Assembly (NCBI GenBank): GCA_964036045.1 | Contig: CAXIWF010000987.1 | Location: 52,218-116,217, forward strand | DNA from: Eutreptiella sp. 'Long Island Sound 2002' | Lineage: Eukaryota > Euglenozoa > Euglenophyceae > Eutreptiales > Eutreptiaceae | DNA: 64,000 nucleotides | Direction of reading: 5' to 3' | Part shown: positions 1 to 11,885 of the stretch, in pieces | How the letters are laid out: the number at the start of each line of letters is the position of its first letter | Position numbering within the stretch: position 1 is the first letter of the stretch | Position numbers and translations under genes: made by a program | Notes under the pieces: generated by a model | Seen by the model: the letters and a program-made list of their open reading frames with translations, nothing else | Databases searched by the model: none | Told to the model about the DNA's origin: nothing

Positions 1-448
1 GTGGGTGCAGTGGGATGCAAATGTGAATGTGAGCACATACGGGGGGTCGCACGAAAGTGTAGGTATGGCGTGTTGATGCGGATGGAGGAGGGGTGGGTGT
101 TTTTGAATGGGGTGTTGGGACATGAAAGGGCGGGGTACGGTGGCCTGTGTGGGGTTGGGTGGATGCGGTGGGATGCAAATGTGAATGTGAGCACATTTGG
201 GGGGTTGCACGAAAGTGTAGGTATGCCGCGTTGAGGCGGATGGGGGAGGGGTGGGTGTTTTTGAATGGGGTGTTGGAACATGAAATGGCGGGGTACCGTG
301 GCCTGTGCCGGGTTGGGTGGATGCGGTGGGATGCAAATGTGAATGTAAGCACATTTGGGGGGTTGTAGGAAAGTGTAGGTATGGCGTGTTGATGCGGATG
401 GGGGAGGGGTGGGTGTTTTTGAATGGGTCGTTGGAACATGAAAGGGCG
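1..448. repeat. Partial higher-order unit, left edge of window
   Basis: About 2.8 monomers that precede the first E element. It matches 21695-22142 of array 2 and 45694-46141 of array 3, so it is the last part of the lead-in block that follows a U segment. It ends in the half-monomer (GTGTAGG to GAAAGGGCG) that precedes every E. Confidence 0.9.
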
Positions 449-2864
449 ATGCTGCCATGGACATCTGAACTGGCTTTGCCAGGCAAAAGCATTTCCAGCC
501 GCGGTGGCTCCATTAAGGTCCACCGCTCGCTAGTAAAATTGGGGTAAAAATCGGCTATGTTTTTCGCTACACAGAGGGGGTGCTGGTTGTACCATGCACT
601 GCACCACGGCCTCCTAACATCTTTGCAATGAGGTGCACTCCACAGCTGCCCTCCCCTCTATCATTACATCACATTCCAAGGCATAGTTGCTCACCCGGGA
701 TGCTCCCCTTGCTGGTCTCTCTGGTGATTACCACAAGTGTAGGTACGGCGTGTTGATGCGGATGCTGGTGAGTGGTTCTTTTTGAATGGGTTGTTGGGAC
801 ATGAAAGGGCGGGGTACGGTGGCCTGTGTGGAATTGGATGGGTGCGGTGGGATGCAAATGTGAATGTGAGCACATTTGGGGGGTTGCACGAAAGTGTAGG
901 TATGCCGTGTTGAGGCGGATGGGGGAGGGGTGGGTGTTTTTGAATGGGGTGTTGGAACATGAAATGGCGGGGTACCGTGGCCTGTGCCGGGTTGGGTGGA
1001 TGCGCTGGGATGCAAATGTGAATGTGAGCACATTGGGAGGGTTGCAAGAAAGTGCAGGTATGGCGTGTTGATGCGGATGGGGGAGGGGTGGGTGTTTTTG
1101 AATGGGGTGTTGGAACATGAAAGGGCGAGGTACGGTGGCCTGTGTGGGGTTGGGTGGGTGCAGTGGGATGCAAATGTGAATGTGAGCACATACGGGGGGT
1201 CGCACGAAAGTGTAGGTATGGCGTGTTGATGCGGATGGAGGAGGGGTGGGTGTTTTTGAATGGGGTGTTGGGACATGAAAGGGCGGGGTACGGTGGCCTG
1301 TGTGGGGTTGGGTGGATGCAGTGGGATGCAAATGTGAATGTGAGCATATTTGGGGGGTTGCAAGAAAGTGTAGGTATGGCGTGTTGATGCGGATGGGGGA
1401 GGGGTGGGTGTTTTTGAATGGGCTGTTGGGATATGAAAGGGCGAGGTACGGTGGCCTGTGTGGGGTTGGGTGGGTGCAGTGGGATGCAAATGTGAATGCG
1501 AGCACATACGGGGGGTCGCACGAAAGTGTAGGTATGGCGTGTTGATGCGGATGAGGGATGGGTGGGTGTTTTTGAATGGGGTGTTGGGACATGAAAGGGC
1601 GGGGTACGGTGGCCTGTGTGGGGTTGGGTGGATGCGGTGGGATGCAAATGTGAATGTGAGCACATTTGGGTGGTTTCACGAAAGTGTAGGTATGCCGTGT
1701 TGAGGCGGATGGGGGAGGGGTGGGTGTTTTTGAATAGGTGTTGGAACATGAAATGGCGGGGTACCGTGGCCTGTGCCGGGTTGGGTGGATGCGATGGGAT
1801 GCAAATGTGAATGTGAGCACATTGGGAGGGTTGCAAGAAAGTGCAGGTATGGCGTGTTGATGCGGATGGGGGAGGGGTGGGTGTTTTTGAATGGGGTGTT
1901 GGAACATGAAACGGCGGGGTACCGTGGCCTGTGCCGGGTTGGGTGGATGCGGTGGGATGCAAATGTGAATCCGAGCACATTTGGGGGGTTGCACGAAAGT
2001 GTAGGTATGCCGTGTTGAGGCGGATGGGGGAGGGGTGGGTGTTTTTGAATGGGGTGTTGGGACATGAAAGGGCGGGGTACGGTGGCCTGTGTGGGGTTGG
2101 GTGGATGCGGTGGGATGCAAATGTGAATGTGAGCACATTTGGGGGGTTGCACGAAAGTGTAGGTATGCCGTGTTGAGGCGGATGGGGGAGGGGTGGGTGT
2201 TTTTGAATGGGGTGTTGGAACATGAAATGGCGGGGTACCGTGGCCTGTGCCGGGTTGGGTGGATGCGGTGGGATGCAAATGTGAATGTGAGCACATTGGG
2301 GGGGTTGTAGGAAAGTGTAGGTATGGCGTGTTGATGCGGATGGGGGAGGGGTGGGTGTTTTTGAATGGGGTGTTGGGACATGAAAGGGCGAGGTACGGTG
2401 GCCTGTGTGGGGTTGGGTGGGTGCAGTGGGATGCAAATGTGAATGCGAGCACATACGGGGGGTCGCACGAAAGTGTAGGTATGGCGTGTTGATGCGGATG
2501 AAGGAGGGGTGGGTGTTTTTGAATGGGGTGTTGGGACATGAAAGGGCGGGGTACGGTGGCCTGTGCCGGGTTGGGTGGATGCGGTGGGATGCAAATGTGA
2601 ATGTGAGCACATTTGGGGGGTTGCACGAAAGTGTAGGTATGCCGCGTTGAGGCGGATGGGGGAGGGGTGGGTGTTTTTGAATGGGGTGTTGGAACATGAA
2701 ATGGCGGGGTACCGTGGCCTGTGCCGGGTTGGGTGGATGCGGTGGGATGCAAATGTGAATGTAAGCACATTGGAGGGGTTGTAGGAAAGTGTAGGTATGG
2801 CGTGTTGATGCGGATGGGGGAGGGGTGGGTGTTTTTGAATGGGTCGTTGGAACATGAAAGGGCG
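449..2864. repeat. 2416-bp higher-order unit (E + about 13.5 monomers)
   Basis: E occupies 449-736. It begins ATGCTGCCATGG, ends ATTACCACAA and has no satellite similarity. This copy carries AAAAGCATT, CTCTATCATT and AAGGCATAG. E is flanked by two copies of the same half-monomer of about 76 bp. The following block includes diagnostic monomers: GAGGGATGGG near 1551, a 157-bp monomer with GAATAGGTG near 1732, and AATCCGAGC near 1968. The last monomer has the TTGGAGGGGTTG variant. The unit is equivalent to 22143-24558 and 46142-48557. Confidence 0.95.
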
Positions 2865-4017
2865 ATGCTGCCATGGACATCTGAACTGGCTTTGCCAGGC
2901 AAAAACATTTCCAGCCGCGGTGGCTCCATTAAGGTCCACCGCTCGCTAGTAAAATTGGGGTAAAAATCGGCTATGTTTTTCGCTACACAGAGGGGGTGCT
3001 GGTTGTACCATGCACTGCACCACGGCCTCCTAACATCTTTGCAATGAGGTGCACTCCACAGCTGCCCTCCCCTCTATCATTACATCACATTCCAAGCCAT
3101 AGTTGCTCACCCGGGATGCTCCCCTTGCTGGTCTCTCTGGTGATTACCACAAGTGTAGGTACGGCGTGTTGATGCGGATGCTGGTGTGTGGTTCTTTTTG
3201 AATGGGTTGTTGGGACATGAAAGGGCGGGGTACGGTGGCCTGTGTGGAATTGGATGGGTGCGGTGGGATGTAAATGTGAATGTGAGCACATTTGGGGGGT
3301 TGCACGAAAGTGTAGGTATGCCGTGTTGAGGCGGATGGGGGAGGAGTGGGTGTTTTTGAATGGGGTGTTGGAACATGAAATGGCGGGGTACCGTGGCCTG
3401 TGCCGGGTTGGGTGGATGCGCTGGGATGCAAATGTGAATGTGAGCACATTGGGAGGGTTGCAAGAAAGTGCAGGTATGGCGTGTTGATGCGGATGGGGGA
3501 GGGGTGGGTGTTTTTGAATGGGGTGTTGGAACACGAAAGGGCGAGGTACGGTGGCCTGTGTGGGGTTGGGTGGGTGCAGTGGGATGCAAATGTGAATGTG
3601 AGCACATACGGGGGGTCGCACGAAAGTGTAGGTATGGCGTGTTGATGCGGATGGAGGAGGGGTGGGTGTTTTTGAATGGGGTGTTGGGACATGAAAGGGC
3701 GGGGTACGGTGGCCTGTGTGGGGTTGGGTGGATGCGGTGGGATGCAAATGTGAATGTGAGCACATTTCGGGGGTTGCACGAAAGTGTAGGTATGCCGCGT
3801 TGAGGCGGATGGGGGAGGGGTGGGTGTTTTTGAATGGGGTGTTGGAACATGAAATGGCGGGGTACCGTGGCCTGTGCCGGGTTGGGTGGATGCGGTGGGA
3901 TGCAAATGTGAATGTAAGCACATTGGGGGGGTTGTAGGAAAGTGTAGCTATGGCGTGTTGATGCGGATGGGGGAGGGGTGGGTGTTTTTGAATGGGTCGT
4001 TGGAACATGAAAGGGCG
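2865..4017. repeat. 1153-bp higher-order unit, type a
   Basis: E (2865-3152, CTCTATCATT variant) plus about 5.5 monomers. Type-a marks are GAGGAGTGGG at 3341 and GAGCACATT in the first full monomer. It also carries GTGTAGCTATGG at 3942, shared with 24559-25711 and with 26865-28017 but absent from the type-a unit of array 3. Confidence 0.95.
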
Positions 4018-5170
4018 ATGCTGCCATGGACATCTGAACTGGCTTTGCCAGGCAAAAACATTTCCAGCCGCGGTGGCTCCATTAAGGTCCACCGCTCGCT
4101 AGTAAAATTGGGGTAAAAATCGGCTATGTTTTTCGCTACACAGAGGGGGTGCTGGTTGTACCATGCACTGCACCACGGCCTCCTAACATCTTTGCAATGA
4201 GGTGCACTCCACAGCTGCCCTCCCCTCGATCATTACATCACATTCCAAGCCATAGTTGCTCACCCGGGATGCTCCCCTTGCTGGTCTCTCTGGTGATTAC
4301 CACAAGTGTAGGTACGGCGTGTTGATGCGGATGCTGGTGTGTGGTTCTTTTTGAATGGGTTGTTGGGACATGAAAGGGCGGGGTACGGTGGCCTGTGTGG
4401 AATTGGATGGGTGCGGTGGGATGTAAATGTGAATGTGAGCCCATTTGGGGGGTTGCACGAAAGTGTAGGTATGCCGTGTTGAGGCGGATGGGGGAGGGGT
4501 GGGTGTTTTTGAATGGGGTGTTGGAACATGAAATGGCGGGGTACCGTGGCCTGTGCCGGGTTGGGTGGATGCGCTGGGATGCAAATGTGAATGTGAGCAC
4601 ATTGGGAGGGTTGCAAGAAAGTGCAGGTATGGCGTGTTGATGCGGATGGGGGAGGGGTGGGTGTTTTTGAATGGGGTGTTGGAACACGAAAGGGCGAGGT
4701 ACGGTGGCCTGTGTGGGGTTGGGTGGGTGCAGTGGGACGCAAATGTGAATGTGAGCACATACGGGGGGTCGCACGAAAGTGTAGGTATGGCGTGTTGATG
4801 CGGATGGAGGAGGGGTGGGTGTTTTTGAATGGGGTGTTGGGACATGAAAGGGCGGGGTACGGTGGCCTGTGTGGGGTTGGGTGGATGCGGTGGGATGCAA
4901 ATGTGAATGTGAGCACATTTCGGGGGTTGCACGAAAGTGTAGGTATGCCGCGTTGAGGCGGATGGGGGAGGGGTGGGTGTTTTTGAATGGGGTGTTGGAA
5001 CATGAAATGGCGGGGTACCGTGGCCTGTGCCGGGTTGGGTGGATGCGGTGGGATGCAAATGTGAATGTAAGCACATTGGGGGGGTTGTAGGAAAGTGTAG
5101 GTATGGCGTGTTGATGCGGATGGGGGAGGGGTGGGTGTTTTTGAATGGGTCGTTGGAACATGAAAGGGCG
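4018..5170. repeat. 1153-bp higher-order unit, type b
   Basis: E (4018-4305, CTCGATCATT variant) plus about 5.5 monomers. Type-b marks are GAGCCCATT near 4438 and GGGACGCAAAT near 4734, with GAGGGGTGGG in place of the type-a GAGGAGTGGG. Confidence 0.95.
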
Positions 5171-6639
5171 ATGCTGCCATGGACATCTGAACTGGCTTTG
5201 CCAGGCAAAAACATTTCCAGCCGCGGTGGCTCCATTAAGGTCCACCGCTCGCTAGTAAAATTGGGGTAAAAATCGGCTATGTTTTTCGCTACACAGAGGG
5301 GGTGCTGGTTGTACCATGCACTGCACCACGGCCTCCTAACATCTTTGCAATGAGGTGCACTCCACAGCTGCCCTCCCCTCGATCATTACATCACATTCCA
5401 AGCCATAGTTGCTCACCCGGGATGCTCCCCTTGCTGGTCTCTCTGGTGATTACCACAAGTCTAGGTACGGCGTGTTGATGCGGATGCTGGTGTGTGGTTC
5501 TTTTTGAATGGGTTGTTGGGACATGAAAGGGCGGGGTACGGTGGCCTGTGTGGAATTGGATGGGTGCGGTGGGATGCAAATGTGAATGTGAGCACATTTG
5601 GGGGGTTGCACGAAAGTGTAGGTATGCCGCGTTGAGGCGGATGGGGGAGGGGTGGGTGTTTTTGAATGGGGTGTTGGAACATGAAATGGCGGGGTACCGT
5701 GGCCTGTGCCGGGTTGGGTGGATGCGCTGGGATGCAAATGTGAATGTGAGCACATTGGGAGGGTTGCAAGAAAGTGCAGGTATGGCGTGTTGATGCGGAT
5801 GGGGGAGGGGTGGGTGTTTTTGAATGGGGTGTTGGGACATGAAAGGGCGGGGTACGGTGGCCTGTGTGGGGTTTGGTGGATGCGGTGGGATGCAAATGTG
5901 AATGTGAGCACATTTGGGGGGTTGCACGAAAGTGTAGGTATGCCGTGTTGAGGCGGATGGGGGAGGGGTGGGTGTTTTTGAATGGGGTGTTGGGACATGA
6001 AATGGCGGGGTACCGTGGCCTGTGCCGGGTTGGGTGGATGCGGTGGGATGCAAATGTGAATGTGAGCACATTGGGGGGGTTGTAGGAAAGTGTAGGTATG
6101 GCGTGTTGATGCGGATGGGGGAGGGGTGGGTGTTTTTGAATGGGGTGTTGGGACATGAAAGGGCGAGGTACGGTGGCCTGTGTGGGGTTGGGTGGGTGCA
6201 GTGGGATGCAAATGTGAATGCGAGCACATACGGGGGGTCGCACGAAAGTGTAGGTATGGCGTGTTGATGCGGATGAAGGAGGGGTGGGTGTTTTTGAATG
6301 GGGTGTTGGGACATGAAAGGGCGGGGTACGGTGGCCTGTGCCGGGTTGGGTGGATGCGGTGGGATGCAAATGTGAATGTGAGCACATTTGGGGGGTTGCA
6401 CGAAAGTGTAGGTATGCCGCGTTGAGGCGGATGGGGGAGGGGTGGGTGTTTTTGAATGGGGTGTTGGAACATGAAATGGCGGGGTACCGTGGCCTGTGCC
6501 GGGTTGGGTGGATGCGGTGGGATGCAAATGTGAATGTAAGCACATTGGAGGGGTTGTAGGAAAGTGTAGGTATGGCGTGTTGATGCGGATGGGGGAGGGG
6601 TGGGTGTTTTTGAATGGGTCGTTGGAACATGAAAGGGCG
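5171..6639. repeat. 1469-bp higher-order unit (E + about 7.5 monomers)
   Basis: E (5171-5458, CTCGATCATT) is followed by AAGTCTAGG instead of AAGTGTAGG, a private change. Two more monomers are present than in the 1153-bp units. The right part carries GATGAAGGAGG and TTGGAGGGGTTG, which also mark the right end of the 2416-bp unit. The 1469-bp unit therefore looks like an internally shortened relative of the 2416-bp unit. Confidence 0.93.
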
Positions 6640-7792
6640 ATGCTGCCATGGACATCTGAACTGGCTTTGCCAGGCAAAAACATTTCCAGCCGCGGTGGCT
6701 CCATTAAGGTCCACCGCTCGCTAGTAAAATTGGGGTAAAAATCGGCTATGTTTTTCGCTACACAGAGGGGGTGCTGGTTGTACCATGCACTGCACCACGG
6801 CCTCCTAACATCTTTGCAATGAGGTGCACTCCACAGCTGCCCTCCCCTCTATCATTACATCACATTCCAAGCCATAGTTGCTCACCCGGGATGCTCCCCT
6901 TGCTGGTCTCTCTGGTGATTACCACAAGTGTAGGTACGGCGTGTTGATGCGGATGCTGGTGTGTGGTTCTTTTTGAATGGGTTGTTGGGACATGAAAGGG
7001 CGGGGTACGGTGGCCTGTGTGGAATTGGATGGGTGCGGTGGGATGTAAATGTGAATGTGAGCACATTTGGGGGGTTGCACGAAAGTGTAGGTATGCCGTG
7101 TTGAGGCGGATGGGGGAGGAGTGGGTGTTTTTGAATGGGGTGTTGGAACATGAAATGGCGGGGTACCGTGGCCTGTGCCGGGTTGGGTGGATGCGCTGGG
7201 ATGCAAATGTGAATGTGAGCACATTGGGAGGGTTGCAAGAAAGTGCAGGTATGGCGTGTTGATGCGGATGGGGGAGGGGTGGGTGTTTTTGAATGGGGTG
7301 TTGGAACACGAAAGGGCGAGGTACGGTGGCCTTTGTGGGGTTGGGTGGGTGCAGTGGGATGCAAATGTGAATGTGAGCACATACGGGGGGTCGCACGAAA
7401 GTGTAGGTATGGCGTGTTGATGCGGATGGAGGAGGGGTGGGTGTTTTTGAATGGGGTGTTGGGACATGAAAGGGCGGGGTACGGTGGCCTGTGTGGGGTT
7501 GGGTGGATGCGGTGGGATGCAAATGTGAATGTGAGCACATTTCGGGGGTTGCACGAAAGTGTAGGTATGCCGCGTTGAGGCGGATGGGGGAGGGGTGGGT
7601 GTTTTTGAATGGGGTGTTGGAACATGAAATGGCGGGGTACCGTGGCCTGTGCCGGGTTGGGTGGATGCGGTGGGATGCAAATGTGAATGTAAGCACATTG
7701 GGGGGGTTGTAGGAAAGTGTAGGTATGGCGTGTTGATGCGGATGGGGGAGGGGTGGGTGTTTTTGAATGGGTCGTTGGAACATGAAAGGGCG
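6640..7792. repeat. 1153-bp higher-order unit, type a, second pair
   Basis: E (6640-6927, CTCTATCATT). It has the type-a GAGGAGTGGG and a private GGCCTTTGTGG near 7329. That private change is also in 30640-31792 and 52333-53485, showing these three units are true positional equivalents. Confidence 0.93.
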
Positions 7793-8945
7793 ATGCTGCC
7801 ATGGACATCTGAACTGGCTTTGCCAGGCAAAAACATTTCCAGCCGCGGTGGCTCCATTAAGGTCCACCGCTCGCTAGTAAAATTGGGGTAAAAATCGGCT
7901 ATGTTTTTCGCTACACAGAGGGGGTGCTGGTTGTACCATGCACTGCACCACGGCCTCCTAACATCTTTGCAATGAGGTGCACTCCACAGCTGCCCTCCCC
8001 TCGATCATTACATCACATTCCAAGCCATAGTTGCTCACCCGGGATGCTCCCCTTGCTGGTCTCTCTGGTGATTACCACAAGTGTAGGTACGGCGTGTTGA
8101 TGCGGATGCTGGTGTGTGGTTCTTTTTGAATGGGTTGTTGGGACATGAAAGGGCGGGGTACGGTGGCCTGTGTGGAATTGGATGGGTGCGGTGGGATGTA
8201 AATGTGAATGTGAGCCCATTTGGGGGGTTGCACGAAAGTGTAGGTATGCCGTGTTGAGGCGGATGGGGGAGGGGTGGGTGTTTTTGAATGGGGTGTTGGA
8301 ACATGAAATGGCGGGGTACCGTGGCCTGTGCCGGGTTGGGTGGATGCGCTGGGATGCAAATGTGAATGTGAGCACATTGGGAGGGTTGCAAGAAAGTGCA
8401 GGTATGGCGTGTTGATGCGGATGGGGGAGGGGTGGGTGTTTTTGAATGGGGTGTTGGAACACGAAAGGGCGAGGTACGGTGGCCTGTGTGGGGTTGGGTG
8501 GGTGCAGTGGGATGCAAATGTGAATGTGAGCACATACGGGGGGTCGCACGAAAGTGTAGGTATGGCGTGTTGATGCGGATGGAGGAGGGGTGGGTGTTTT
8601 TGAATGGGGTGTTGGGACATGAAAGGGCGGGGTACGGTGGCCTGTGTGGGGTTGGGTGGATGCGGTGGGATGCAAATGTGAATGTGAGCACATTTCGGGG
8701 GTTGCACGAAAGTGTAGGTATGCCGCGTTGAGGCGGATGGGGGAGGGGTGGGTGTTTTTGAATGGGGTGTTGGAACATGAAATGGCGGGGTACCGTGGCC
8801 TGTGCTGGGTTGGGTGGATGCGGTGGGATGCAAATGTGAATGTAAGCACATTGGGGGGGTTGTAGGAAAGTGTAGGTATGGCGTGTTGATGCGGATGGGG
8901 GAGGGGTGGGTGTTTTTGAATGGGTCGTTGGAACATGAAAGGGCG
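7793..8945. repeat. 1153-bp higher-order unit, type b, second pair
   Basis: E (7793-8080, CTCGATCATT). It has the type-b GAGCCCATT near 8212. The private change CTGTGCTGGG near 8800 recurs at the equivalent place in array 2 but not in array 3. Confidence 0.93.
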
Positions 8946-11361
8946 ATGCTGCCATGGACATCTGAACTGGCTTTGCCAGGCAAAAACATTTCCAGCCGCG
9001 GTGGCTCCATTAAGGTCCACCGCTCGCTAGTAAAATTGGGGTAAAAATCGGCTATGTTTTTCGCTACACAGAGGGGGTGCTGGTTGTACCATGCACTGCA
9101 CCACGGCCTCCTAACATCTTTGCAATGAGGTGCACTCCACAGCTGCCCTCCCCTCGATCATTACATCACATTCCAAGCCATAGTTGCTCACCCGGGATGC
9201 TCCCCTTGCTGGTCTCTCTGGTGATTACCACAAGTGTAGGTACGGCGTGTTGATGCGGATGCTGGTGTGTGGTTCTTTTTGAATGGGTTGTTGGGACATG
9301 AAAGGGCGGGGTACGGTGGCCTGTGTGGAATTGGATGGGTGCGGTGGGATGCAAATGTGAATGTGAGCACATTTGGGGGGTTGCACGAAAGTGTAGGTAT
9401 GGCGTGTTGATGCGGATGGGGGAGGGGTGGGTGTTTTTGAATGGGGTGTTGGGACATGAAAGGGCGGGGTACGGTGGCCTGTGCCGGGTTGGGTGGATGC
9501 GCTGGGATGCAAATGTGAATGTGAGCACATTGGGGGGGTTGCAAGAAAGTGCAGGTATGGCGTGTTGATGCGGATGGGGGAGGGGTGGGTGTTTTTGAAT
9601 GGGGTGTTGGAACACGAAAGGGCGAGGTACGGTGGCCTGTGTGGGGTTGGGTGGGTGCAGTGGGATGCAAATGTGAATGTGAGCACATACGGGGGGTCGC
9701 ACGAAAGTGTAGGTATGGCGTGTTGATGCGGATGGAGGAGGGGTGGGTGTTTTTGAATGGGGTGTTGGGACATGAAAGGGCGGGGTACGGTGGCCTGTGT
9801 GGGGTTGGGTGGATGCGGTGGGATGCAAATGTGAATGTCAGCACATTTGGGGGGTTGCACGAAAGTGTAGGTATGGCGTGTTGATGCGGATGGGGGAGGG
9901 GTGGGTGTTTTTGAATGGGGTGTTGGGATATGAAAGGGCGAGGTACGGTGGCCTGTGTGGGGTTGGGTGGGTGCAGTGGGATGCAAATGTGAATGCGAGC
10001 ACATACGGGGGGTCGCACGAAAGTGTAGGTATGGCGTGTTGATGCGGATGAGGGATGGGTGGGTGTTTTTGAATGGGGTGTTGGGACATGAAAGGGCGGG
10101 GTACGGTGGCCTGTGTGGGGTTGGGTGGATGCGGTGGGATGCAAATGTGAATGTGAGCACATTTGGGTGGTTTCACGAAAGTGTAGGTATGCCGTGTTGA
10201 GGCGGATGGGGGAGGGGTGGGTGTTTTTGAATAGGTGTTGGAACATGAAATGGCGGGGTACCGTGGCCTGTGCCGGGTTGGGTGGATGCGATGGGATGCA
10301 AATGTGAATGTGAGCACATTGGGAGGGTTGCAAGAAAGTGCAGGTATGGCGTGTTGATGCGGATGGGGGAGGGGTGGGTGTTTTTGAATGGGGTGTTGGA
10401 ACATGAAACGGCGGGGTACCGTGGCCTGTGCCGGGTTGGGTGGATGCGGTGGGATGCAAATGTGAATCCCAGCACATTTTGGGGGTTGCACGAAAGTGTA
10501 GGTATGCCGTGTTGAGGCGGATGGGGGAGGGGTGGGTGTTTTTGAATGGGGTGTTGGGACATGAAAGGGCGGGGTACGGTGGCCTGTGTGGGGTTGGGTG
10601 GATGCGGTGGGATGCAAATGTGAATGTGAGCACATTTGGGGGGTTGCACGAAAGTGTAGGTATGCCGTGTTGAGGCGGATGGGGGAGGGGTGGGTGTTTT
10701 TGAATGGGGTGTTGGAACATGAAATGGCGGGGTACCGTGGCCTGTGCCGGGTTGGGTGGATGCGGTGGGATGCAAATGTGAATGTGAGCACATTGGGGGG
10801 GTTGTAGGAAAGTGTAGGTATGGCGTGTTGATGCGGATGGGGGAGGGGTGGGTGTTTTTGAATGGGGTGTTGGGACATGAAAGGGCGAGGTACGGTGGCC
10901 TGTGTGGGGTTGGGTGGGTGCAGTGGGATGCAAATGTGAATGCGAGCACATACGGGGGGTCGCACGAAAGTGTAGGTATGGCGTGTTGATGCGGATGAAG
11001 GAGGGGTGGGTGTTTTTGAATGGGGTGTTGGGACATGAAAGGGCGGGGTACGGTGGCCTGTGCCGGGTTGGGTGGATGCGGTGGGATGCAAATGTGAATG
11101 TGAGCACATTTGGGGGGTTGCACGAAAGTGTAGGTATGCCGCGTTGAGGCGGATGGGGGAGGGGTGGGTGTTTTTGAATGGGGTGTTGGAACATGAAATG
11201 GCGGGGTACCGTGGCCTGTGCCGGGTTGGGTGGATGCGGTGGGATGCAAATGTGAATGTAAGCACATTGGAGGGGTTGTAGGAAAGTGTAGGTATGGCGT
11301 GTTGATGCGGATGGGGGAGGGGTGGGTGTTTTTGAATGGGTCGTTGGAACATGAAAGGGCG
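8946..11361. repeat. Second 2416-bp higher-order unit of array 1
   Basis: E (8946-9233, CTCGATCATT) plus about 13.5 monomers. The order of variant monomers matches the first 2416-bp unit: GAGGGATGGG near 10049, then a 157-bp monomer with GAATAGGTG near 10230. It has AATCCCAGC near 10466 where the first has AATCCGAGC. It is therefore a duplicated long unit that has begun to diverge. Confidence 0.93.
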
Positions 11362-11718
11362 ATGCTGCCATGGACATCTGAACTGGCTTTGCCAGGCAAA
11401 AACATTTCCAGCCGCGGTGGCTCCATTAAGGTCCACCGCTCGCTAGTAAAATTGGGGTAAAAATCGGCTATGTTTTTCGCTACACAGAGGGGGTGCTGGT
11501 TGTACCATGCACTGCACCACGGCCTCCTAACATCTTTGCAATGAGGTGCACTCCACAGCTGCCCTCCCCTCTATCATTACATCACATTCCAAGCCATAGT
11601 TGCTCACCCGGGATGCTCCCCTTGCTGGTCTCTCTGGTGATTACCACAAGTGTAGGTACGGCGTGTTGATGCGGATGCTGGTGTGTGGTTCTTTTTGAAT
11701 GGGTTGTTGGGACATGAA
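11362..11718. repeat. Terminal E and truncated monomer of array 1
   Basis: E (11362-11649, CTCTATCATT) followed by only about 69 bp of the degenerate first monomer, which stops at GGGACATGAAA. The sequence then passes directly into U at TGGTTTGG. Arrays 2 and 3 run one monomer further before U, so this end has been trimmed by a deletion. Confidence 0.88.
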
Positions 11719-11885
11719 ATGGTTTGGCAAACCGGGTTCGGATGTCCATGCCCTGATCCCAGAGACCTCACCAACGCCATTGGCTTGGGGCACAGAAGCC
11801 GTGGATACATCCTGAAGGGGTCCCTTGGGTTGCCGACTATGCCTATGGAGAACTACCCAGAAACATGCCTTTTTTTTATGTATGG
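11719..11885. repeat. Remnant of inverted E plus spacer at start of U1
   Basis: 11719-11757 (TGGTTTGGCAAACC onward) is the far end of an inverted E element whose complete copy is at 58732-59021. 11758-11885 is a non-satellite spacer ending in a T8 run and TATGTATGG. The same spacer occurs at 59022-59149 and is missing in U2. Its word TTGGGTTGCCGACTAT recurs in the 203-bp duplication near 17536. No gene is seen. Confidence 0.85.

Larger units (their letters stand above)
1..11718. repeat. Satellite array 1 (158-bp monomers in E-bounded higher-order units)
   Basis: A tandem array of 158-bp G-rich monomers. Recognisable words in each monomer are GTGTAGGTATGG, GGGGGAGGGGTGGGTG, GACATGAAAGGGCG, GGTGGCCTGTG, GATGCAAATGTGAATG and GAGCACATTTGG. 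E elements interrupt it at 449, 2865, 4018, 5171, 6640, 7793, 8946 and 11362, giving unit lengths 2416, 1153, 1153, 1469, 1153, 1153 and 2416. These lengths differ by whole monomers, apart from one 157-bp monomer. The left edge is cut by the window. Base 1 aligns with base 21695 of array 2. The plus strand is strongly G-rich throughout. No gene is seen. Confidence 0.97.

Noticed and set aside
826-1071. Plus-strand frames of 73-111 codons repeating every 158 bp
   Set aside because: They are periodic by-products of the monomer, each stopping at the TGA in GTGTTGATGCGG or the TGA in GTGTTGAGGCGG, with no independent support.
669-2939. Minus-strand frames of 300-756 codons across the satellite as protein genes
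   Set aside because: All three frames are open at once over the same bases, the product is a shifted read of one 158-bp monomer, and lengths change with unit number. Composition explains them; noted only as a finding.
449-11649. Regularly spaced E elements as a CRISPR-like array
   Set aside because: The spacing sequences are themselves satellite repeats and the context is eukaryotic.
11735-11765. tRNA-like GGGTTCGGATGTCC
   Set aside because: Resembles a polymerase III B box only in part; no A box or cloverleaf could be drawn, and the string is explained as inverted E.
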